DNA of 7,091 nucleotides from Bacteroidota bacterium (GTDB taxonomy: Bacteria > Bacteroidota > Bacteroidia > Bacteroidales > JAAYUG01). The position numbers and the translations under genes are program-made. Shown piece by piece: positions 1-5,172 of the stretch. Each line of letters starts with the position of its first letter. Within the stretch, counting starts at the first letter, position 1. The stretch lies in contig JAKAMP010000142.1 in the NCBI GenBank assembly GCA_021812865.1, positions 1 through 7,091 of the forward strand. Direction: 5' to 3'. Under the pieces are notes generated by a model. The model saw only the letters and a list, made by a program, of their open reading frames with translations. It did not search any database and was not told the origin of the DNA.

Positions 1-295
1 CCAGGAAAAGGCAAACCTGCTGTACGAGGAAATTGAAAGAAATAAGCTTTTCAAATCGAATATTCCCAACAAAGAGGACCGTTCGATTATGAATGTATGC
101 TGGGTATTGAATGAAGAATTCAAAGAACTGGAAGAAGAATTCCTTACTTTTGCCAAAACTAAAAGCCTGGTAGGTATTAAGGGACATCGTTCTGCCGGCG
201 GATTCAGGGCTTCATTATATAATGCCCTGCCCAAAGAAAGCGTGGTGGCATTGGTGCAGGCAATGCAGGAATTTGAAAAAATGAAACTGAAATAA
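1..295 (+). CDS. serC: Phosphoserine aminotransferase, C-terminal part (5' end outside window)
   Basis: This is the C-terminal end of SerC, the PLP-dependent enzyme that transfers an amino group from glutamate to 3-phosphohydroxypyruvate, giving 3-phosphoserine in cytosolic serine synthesis. The reading frame is open from base 2 with no stop, so the gene enters from the left; about 97 codons are visible. The segment EEDRS-type turn followed by MNV (near 77-97) and the block [11 protein letters not shown], then YNA (182-229), match the conserved SerC C-terminus. The His-Arg pair (185-190) and the second Arg (206-208) correspond to residues known in the family to bind the substrate phosphate. 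The ending, with a short acidic helix and MKLK before TAA, is normal for the family. It lies 78 bases upstream of serA with a hairpin between them. I see nothing broken in the visible part. The Met at 89 is internal, not the start. Confidence 0.95.
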   Translation, partial: QEKANLLYEEIERNKLFKSNIPNKEDRSIMNVCWVLNEEFKELEEEFLTFAKTKSLVGIKGHRSAGGFRASLYNALPKESVVALVQAMQEFEKMKLK

Positions 296-320
296 TTCGG
301 GCAGTAATGCCGGTTGACAA

Positions 321-349
321 AAGGCAGTGGAAACGCTGCCTTATTTTTC
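321..349 (+). terminator. Probable intrinsic terminator or attenuator between serC and serA
   Basis: Bases 323-340 fold into a 7-bp stem (GGCAGTG with CGCTGCC, including one T-G wobble) closed by a GAAA tetraloop. Two flanking A-T pairs (321-322 with 341-342) can extend it to 9 bp. It is followed by the T-rich run ATTTTTCT. This is the layout of a Rho-independent terminator and lies 25 bases after the serC stop. Because serA starts only about 25 bases past the T-run, it could also act as a partial terminator that lowers serA expression relative to serC. No leader peptide or alternative pairing was recognised, so active attenuation is only a possibility. Confidence 0.55.
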
Positions 350-373
350 TTATACAACTTAAATCTCTCATCC

Positions 374-1294
374 ATGAAAAAAGTGCTGTTGGCGACTGAG
401 AAACCATTTGCAGCCCCTGCCGTAACAGGCATTAGGAAAGTTTTCAGCGATGCCGGCTATGAACTTTCTGTTCTGGAGAAGTATACGGGGCAGGAACCTT
501 TGATCCAGGCTGTTAAAGTGGTCAATGCTATGATTATCAGGAGCGATGTGATTGACCGGAATGTAATTGAGCAAGCACCGAATCTGAAAATTGTTGTACG
601 TGCAGGCGCCGGGTACGACAATATTGACCTGAATGCCTGCACTGAAAAGGGAGTTGTAGCCATGAACACACCGGGACAGAACTCGAATGCCGTGGCTGAA
701 CTCCTCTTCGGTATGATGCTGTACACTGCGAGAAAACAATTTAACGGGGATTCCGGCACCGAACTGAGAGAAAAATCGATAGGAATTCATGGATTTGGCT
801 GGGTGGGGCGATATGTAGCTGCCATTGCCAAAGGCTTCGGTATGAAAATCCATGCTTATGATCCGTATGTGGATGCTACAGTTTTTGAAAAGGAAGGAGT
901 AACTGGCCATAAAGACCTGCAGTCTCTCTATGAAAGCTGCCAGTTCATTACCCTGCACATTCCGCTTACCGACACAACGAAGGAAAGCGTTAATTATTCC
1001 CTGCTTTCAAAAATGCCCAAAGGCGCAACCCTCATCAATACGGCCAGGAAAGAGGTGATTTCTGAATCTTCACTACTCCAAATGTTTGAAGAAAGAAATG
1101 ATTTTACATACCTGGCTGATGTTCAGCCTGACTGCGCCCAGAAAATTGCCATTTTATATCCCGGCCGCTACCTGTTCACCCCTAAGAAAATGGGCGCCCA
1201 GACCGAGGAAGCCAATAACAATGCCGGAATAGCGGCAGCAAAACAGATCGTCAACTTCTTCGAGAAAGGCGACGTATCCTGTAAAGTAAACTGA
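374..1294 (+). CDS. serA: D-3-phosphoglycerate dehydrogenase, short ACT-less form
   Basis: This cytosolic NAD-dependent enzyme oxidises 3-phosphoglycerate to 3-phosphohydroxypyruvate, the first step of serine synthesis; SerC next door takes the product. The protein is 306 residues. It has a D-2-hydroxyacid dehydrogenase layout: a substrate domain with RAGAGYDNID and NTPGQNSNAVAEL, then a Rossmann domain with GFGWVG at 140-145, the ribose-binding Asp at 163 (AYDP), and the active-site Arg at 225 (NTARKE). There is no C-terminal ACT or intervening domain, so serine feedback through an ACT domain is not expected. Two canonical catalytic positions differ: the usual TPH-I/L-G motif reads TPKKMGAQT (269-277), with Lys in place of His, and the DVF-x-x-E-P motif reads DVQPDCA (249-255), without the Glu. 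From memory, Bacteroides SerA proteins share the TPKKMGAQT form, so this looks lineage-specific rather than decay. The ATG at 374 was chosen: it begins MKKVLLATEKPF, as relatives do. A TTG at 314 in the same frame would translate through the terminator hairpin. Confidence 0.92.
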   Translation: MKKVLLATEKPFAAPAVTGIRKVFSDAGYELSVLEKYTGQEPLIQAVKVVNAMIIRSDVIDRNVIEQAPNLKIVVRAGAGYDNIDLNACTEKGVVAMNTPGQNSNAVAELLFGMMLYTARKQFNGDSGTELREKSIGIHGFGWVGRYVAAIAKGFGMKIHAYDPYVDATVFEKEGVTGHKDLQSLYESCQFITLHIPLTDTTKESVNYSLLSKMPKGATLINTARKEVISESSLLQMFEERNDFTYLADVQPDCAQKIAILYPGRYLFTPKKMGAQTEEANNNAGIAAAKQIVNFFEKGDVSCKVN

Positions 1295-1324
1295 TTGTTC
1301 CATATTAATTCTTTCAAAATAATT

Positions 1325-2569
1325 ATGGCCATCCTGAAACCCTTCCGCGGTATACGGCCGGTAAAAGAAAAAGCCGCACGGATCGCTTCCCGCCCCTATG
1401 ATGTGCTTAACAAGCAGGAAGCCCGCGTTGAAGCCGGCAATAACGATCTTTCATTCCTGCATGTAGTGAAACCCGAAATTGATCTTCCCGATTCCGTTTA
1501 TGAATATGATCCTCAGGTCTATGCAAAAGGAAAGGATAATTTTTCGAAAATGTTTGCCAACGGAACATTTTTCCAGGAAAAGGAAGAATTCCTGTATGTG
1601 TATGCCCAGACAATGAACGGGCGCACACAATATGGTTTGGTGGGATGTGCCGCAGTGGAGGATTATCTGAACAATGTGATCCTGAAACATGAGCTGACAC
1701 GGCCCGATAAAGAGGAAGACAGGAAAAACCACATTCGCATGAGCAACCTGAACTACGAACCGGTTTTCTTTGCTTATCCCCGGGTTCCGGAGATCGATTC
1801 CATTATTTCTTCAGTCACATCCACTCCTCCTGAGTATAACTTTACTGCCGATGATGGTTTCGGGCATCATTTCTGGGTAATAAGCGATAAACTGAAAATA
1901 TCCAGGCTGGTGGAACTTTTCAAGGGCATTCCGCATACCTATGTGGCCGACGGGCACCATCGTACAGCTGCTGCAGCCCTTGTCGGCCAGGAAAGAAAAC
2001 TTCAGAACCCTTCACACCAGGGAGATGAGGAGTATAATTACTTTCTTGCCGTGCATTTCCCTGAAAACCAGCTGGCTATTATCGATTACAACCGCATAGT
2101 GAAAGACCTGAACGGGCTCAGTGAAACGGAATTCATTTCGCGACTGAAGGAATACTTCACCGTTGAGAAAAAAGGCACAGCGATTTACACGCCTGAATAC
2201 CTGCATCAGTTTTCCATGTATCTCGGAGGACAATGGTATTCCCTGAAGGCTAAGGAGGGCACTTTTGACGATCATGATCCTATTCGCTGTCTCGATGTGA
2301 CCGTTCTTTCAGAATATGCCCTGGCCAGGATACTCGACATCACGGATCTGAGAAAATCAAAACGGATTGATTTCGTTGGTGGGATCAGGGGCCTGGCTGA
2401 ATTGAAGAGAAGGGTTGACAACGGAGAAATGGCAGTTGCTTTTGCCCTGTACCCGGTAACCATGAAACAGCTTATGGATATCGCCGACAGCGGAAACATC
2501 ATGCCACCCAAAACCACATGGTTTGAACCTAAACTGCGGTCGGGACTGGTGCTTCATTCTTTAGAGTAG
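1325..2569 (+). CDS. DUF1015 family protein; candidate serine/phosphoserine phosphotransfer enzyme
   Basis: The protein is 414 residues, normal for DUF1015 (PF06245), a family without firmly established function that I know of. It shows family hallmarks: an N-terminal FRGIRP, then RPYDVL near residue 25, a central HELTRPDKEEDR segment (about 121-132), NLNYEPVFFAYP, and the strongly conserved VADGHHR motif with DGHHR at 209-213. No signal peptide or membrane segment is visible, so it should be cytosolic. It lies 30 bases after serA and 29 bases before yggS, so co-transcription is likely. DUF1015 beside serC and serA is, to my recollection, a recurring arrangement in Bacteroidetes and other phyla. 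The DGHHR motif resembles the one I recall in ParB-fold free serine kinases (SerK, SbnI). I infer a role in phosphoserine/serine interconversion or serine metabolism; the reaction is not shown. The ATG at 1325 gives the family-typical MAILKPFRGIRP start; a TTG at 1295 abuts the serA stop and is less likely. Confidence 0.92.
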   Translation: MAILKPFRGIRPVKEKAARIASRPYDVLNKQEARVEAGNNDLSFLHVVKPEIDLPDSVYEYDPQVYAKGKDNFSKMFANGTFFQEKEEFLYVYAQTMNGRTQYGLVGCAAVEDYLNNVILKHELTRPDKEEDRKNHIRMSNLNYEPVFFAYPRVPEIDSIISSVTSTPPEYNFTADDGFGHHFWVISDKLKISRLVELFKGIPHTYVADGHHRTAAAALVGQERKLQNPSHQGDEEYNYFLAVHFPENQLAIIDYNRIVKDLNGLSETEFISRLKEYFTVEKKGTAIYTPEYLHQFSMYLGGQWYSLKAKEGTFDDHDPIRCLDVTVLSEYALARILDITDLRKSKRIDFVGGIRGLAELKRRVDNGEMAVAFALYPVTMKQLMDIADSGNIMPPKTTWFEPKLRSGLVLHSLE

Positions 2570-2598
2570 ATAGTCCCGAAGGATAATCATCTCTATTT

Positions 2599-3267
2599 AT
2601 GGGTATAGCCGAAAACATACAGCGCCTTCGTGCTACCCTGCCCGGGCATGTAACCCTGGTGGCCGTTTCAAAAAACAGACCGGTAAGCGATATCCTTGAA
2701 GCATTCCAGGCAGGGCAAAGAGACTTCGGCGAAAACAAGGTTCAGGAGTTACTCGTTAAACACCCGCAGCTTCCATCCGATATTCGCTGGCACCTCATCG
2801 GACATCTGCAGACCAATAAGGTGAGGAGCATGCTTCCTCTGGTTCATTTGGTACATTCGGTCGACAGCTATAGGCTGTTGAAGGAAATCAATAGGGAATC
2901 TGCAAAAATGAACCGCGTTACAGCCTGCCTGCTTCAGTTTTACATTGCCAGCGAAGAATCAAAATTTGGATTCAGCCTCGATGAAGCAGTGCAGATGCTG
3001 GAGGATTCTGAATATCGTTCCCTGCGAAATGTTTCTGTGCGGGGCGTAATGGGTATGGCTACTTTTACTGATAATCAAGAAACGGTGAGGCAAGAATTCA
3101 GGGAATTATTGCGTATTTTCACTTTCCTGAAGGAAGAATACTTTGTATCCTCTTCGGAATTCCGCGAGGTATCCATGGGAATGTCCGGGGATTATCGATT
3201 GGCAGTGGAGGAGGGAAGTACCATGGTGCGCATAGGTACATCCATATTTGGCGAGCGGACTAAATAA
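2599..3267 (+). CDS. yggS: YggS/PLPBP-family pyridoxal phosphate homeostasis protein
   Basis: This 222-residue protein belongs to the PLP-binding YggS/PROSC/YBL036C family, a single TIM-barrel domain related to the N-terminal domain of alanine racemase but without known enzyme activity. Family members bind PLP, influence the balance of B6 vitamers and affect amino-acid pools. The visible hallmarks are all present: LVAVSK with the PLP-binding Lys at 25, DFGENKVQEL, WHLIGHLQTNK, the KFGF segment, RGVMGMATF, SMGMSGD (192-198), and the phosphate-binding GSTMVRIGTSIFG (206-218). The length is slightly short but within the family range. It follows DUF1015 by 29 bases and ends 11 bases before the pseudogene start, so it probably belongs to the serA transcript. 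Linkage to serC/serA is sensible because SerC is PLP-dependent, but this family is also found in many unrelated contexts. The start at 2599 aligns with the usual family N-terminus, with a weak purine-rich stretch (aaggat) upstream. Confidence 0.95.
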   Translation: MGIAENIQRLRATLPGHVTLVAVSKNRPVSDILEAFQAGQRDFGENKVQELLVKHPQLPSDIRWHLIGHLQTNKVRSMLPLVHLVHSVDSYRLLKEINRESAKMNRVTACLLQFYIASEESKFGFSLDEAVQMLEDSEYRSLRNVSVRGVMGMATFTDNQETVRQEFRELLRIFTFLKEEYFVSSSEFREVSMGMSGDYRLAVEEGSTMVRIGTSIFGERTK

Positions 3268-3278
3268 CCCCGGTAAAT

Positions 3279-3879
3279 ATGCCTGATTTAAAAACTGCTT
3301 ATCTCGGATGCAGTTAAAGAATCCTTTTGTCGTTAGCAGTTCAGGGCTAACCGACAATATAAAGAAAATAATAGAACTGGAAGAATATGGAGCTGCCGCC
3401 GTGGTGCTGAAATCGCTTTTTGTAGAGCAGATCAGGTTTGAAGCCGGAGGAATGATCGACAGCGCCGGATAACCGGAAGCAGCCGATTATATCACGAATT
3501 ATTACATGGAAAAAATGCGCTGGATGCATACCTCAGTATGATTCAGCGTGCCAGGAAAGAGGCCAGTATTCCTGTGATGGCAAGCATCAATTGCATATCA
3601 GCATCTGAATGGGTTGATTTTGCTGAACGTATACACGATGCCAGGGCCGCTACGAAGTTATTGCTGGCAGGCGCCGATGCGGTGATGGTTTGTTCTGCAT
3701 TGTGCCTGAATGGACCGGAATATCTGAAACAGTTGATTGACGGTCTGGCTGAGTGGATGGATACTCATCATTTCAAATCCATAGGGGATTTCAAGGGTGG
3801 AATGAATTATGCGAAAATCGAGAATCCATCCATATACGAACGGTCGCAGTTTATGCGATATTTCTCCAATTTCCATTGA
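3279..3879 (+). pseudogene. Decayed dihydroorotate-dehydrogenase-like flavoprotein gene
   Basis: Pieces of one protein can be read in order in all three plus frames. They match, from memory, the roughly 330-residue DHOD-like FMN proteins common in Bacteroidetes. Piece 1 (3279-3308) reads MPDLKTAYLG. A one-base loss near 3306-3308 shifts the frame to MQLKNPFVVSSSGLTDN (from 3308), continuing through VVLKSLFVEQIRFEA. That frame meets TAA at 3470-3472, where relatives usually have Tyr before PEAADYI. A second one-base loss in the six-A run near 3509-3515 shifts the frame again to give NALDAYLSMIQRARKEASIP, ASINCISASEWVDF and a C-terminus at 3538-3876 with LLAGADAV, EYLKQLIDGL, EWMDTHHFKSI and the TGA at 3877-3879. 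Within this last piece HDA (3637-3642) joins almost directly to ATKLLLAGADAV, so about 120-140 residues of the barrel core, including much of the FMN and substrate site, are missing in frame. No functional enzyme can be made. It follows yggS by 11 bases, probably as the former last gene of the operon. Confidence 0.88.
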
Positions 3880-3934
3880 TATAAAAGGAAAAACGAATAA
3901 TTGCCAGGTTCCTGCCCTGCAGGGGAGGGTATAA

Positions 3935-5140
3935 CTATTTACAATACATTCCGATGTACTCACTTGCGCCCTGGTGGCCCAAATCTCGTGCTTTCTTCCA
4001 GTCAGCGCAGGCTCCCTCTTGGTCACCCTTGTAAAAGCGTGCCAATCCTTTGTTGTACCATGTCTCGGGCAGATCGGGGTTTAGATCGAGGGCCTGGCCG
4101 AAATCCTGTATAGCTGCATCGAGGTTTCTCATTTCAAAATAGGTCAGTCCCCTGGCATGATAATATTCAGGTTTTGAAGGATTTTTCTTGATCAGCGGAT
4201 TAAATTCTGCCAGGGCATCATCGAATTTATTCAGTTCATAATAGATCTGCCCGGCTTCATAGGCAGCCTCCTCGCTTTCAGGGAAGAAAGCTTTGTACAT
4301 TTGAATATCTTTCAGCGCCTGGTTATAATCTTCATACCGCTTGTAGGCTTCTGCCCGTTTAAGGTACAGATCGAACAATTCCGGTTTCAGCTTCAGGGCT
4401 TTGGTGAAATCATCGATGGCTTTGCGGTCTTTCCCCAGGTCGGTGTACACCATCCCCCTTTCTGCATAATAGCTTGCATTTCTTTTATTCAGGGAGATGG
4501 CAGTGCTGTAATCATCCAGGGCGCTTCGCTTGTTCCCCAGCGCATTGAAAGCCCTGGCTCTCGACACGTAAAGATCATACGATTTAGGGTAATGCAGCAG
4601 GGCCTTGTTTACAAAATCCACGGCTTCGACATTGTCCCCTGAATTCACCAGGTAATTGGCATCGGCCGTGGTCTTTTCACTTTTGTTGTACCATTCATTC
4701 TGCCACAGGGATATCCAGTCTTTATATTTGTCAAGGCCCGAAAAGGCATCTTCCACTTTGATTACGCTTTCAGGCACTTTGTATGGTGATTCAAGGTGGT
4801 TCCTCAGATAATATATCGTGTTCTCAATATTCCCTTGTTTTGCGTAACATTTGGCGAGGTCATAGCTTGCTATGGCCGGTTTCGCTTTTTCTGCTTCGAG
4901 AAAATCCTTTATGGCATTGTCATATTGTCCCTTCAGGTAATAGATACGACCGAGATTTAGCAGGCATTGCGTTTTAAGGTTCTCATCCTGCAAGCCTTCC
5001 GTGAAATGCTGTATGGCTGAGGTATAGTCTTTCTGGTTCATGGCAGCCACTCCATGGAGATAGGCATCGGGTTGCGATACGGCAGGAAGCTGACTTGCAA
5101 TGTACAATAAAATGCCAGATACAATTGTTTTACCTTTCAT
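3935..5140 (-). CDS. Exported TPR-repeat protein of unknown role
   Basis: This 401-residue protein starts with a likely Sec signal peptide: Lys at 2 and 4, a hydrophobic stretch at about 5-16, and probable cleavage near AVS/QPD around residue 22. The rest is a chain of tetratricopeptide repeats of about 34 residues. I count three at the front (about 24-57, 58-90, 91-123), a poorly matching stretch at 124-155 containing several Trp and Lys, then seven more (157-188, 189-222, 223-256, 257-290, 291-324, 325-358, 359-392). Canonical positions are clear, such as AERGMVYTDLGKDRKAIDDF and ALKLKP-type ends. The last repeat ends in ACADWKKARDLGH, a common closing form in Bacteroidetes TPR proteins. 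TPRs act as protein-binding scaffolds; no catalytic domain is visible. It begins 32 bases after the secreted fibronectin-III/CHU_C gene and probably shares its transcript, suggesting a periplasmic or surface partner, which is inference. The ATG at 5140 is supported by the signal peptide; nearby upstream ATGs are out of frame or run into stops. Confidence 0.9.
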   Translation of the reverse strand: MKGKTIVSGILLYIASQLPAVSQPDAYLHGVAAMNQKDYTSAIQHFTEGLQDENLKTQCLLNLGRIYYLKGQYDNAIKDFLEAEKAKPAIASYDLAKCYAKQGNIENTIYYLRNHLESPYKVPESVIKVEDAFSGLDKYKDWISLWQNEWYNKSEKTTADANYLVNSGDNVEAVDFVNKALLHYPKSYDLYVSRARAFNALGNKRSALDDYSTAISLNKRNASYYAERGMVYTDLGKDRKAIDDFTKALKLKPELFDLYLKRAEAYKRYEDYNQALKDIQMYKAFFPESEEAAYEAGQIYYELNKFDDALAEFNPLIKKNPSKPEYYHARGLTYFEMRNLDAAIQDFGQALDLNPDLPETWYNKGLARFYKGDQEGACADWKKARDLGHQGASEYIGMYCK

Positions 5141-5172
5141 CTTGCCAAATCATTAGATCATGTTGCATGTTT

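Noticed and set aside
314..349. TTGACA at 314-319 as a sigma70-like -35 box, and TATTTTTC at 342-349 as a Bacteroidetes -7 element
   Set aside because: No matching -10 is found at normal spacing for the first, and this phylum uses a different promoter consensus. The second lacks the final G, has no clear TTTG at the right distance, and is the terminator T-run.
314..373. TTG start extending serA by 20 codons
   Set aside because: The extension lies on the terminator hairpin and T-run and has no similarity to SerA N-termini; the ATG at 374 gives the expected MKKVLLATEKPF.
368..958. Long minus-strand open frame opposite serA
   Set aside because: It is antisense to a clearly conserved gene, has no recognisable motifs, and is a by-product of the codon pattern of serA.
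1295..1324. TTG start extending DUF1015 by 10 codons
   Set aside because: It would begin directly after the serA stop. The ATG at 1325 matches the usual family start.
3538..3879. A separate 113-codon gene
   Set aside because: Its sequence is the middle and C-terminus of the DHOD-like family, with its upstream part readable in other frames just before it; it is a pseudogene fragment.
3911..3928. Hairpin CCTGCCCTGCAGGGGAGG in the convergent gap as a two-way terminator
   Set aside because: The stem has only 3+3 pairs around a G-G mismatch and no T-run directly follows on either strand. It might have some role, but the evidence is too weak to list as a feature.
4301..4642. Plus-strand frames opposite the TPR gene and opposite the fibronectin gene (also 5095-5463, 5794-6126, 6458-6847)
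   Set aside because: They are shadows of the strongly patterned minus-strand genes, with no domain, signal or plausible start context.
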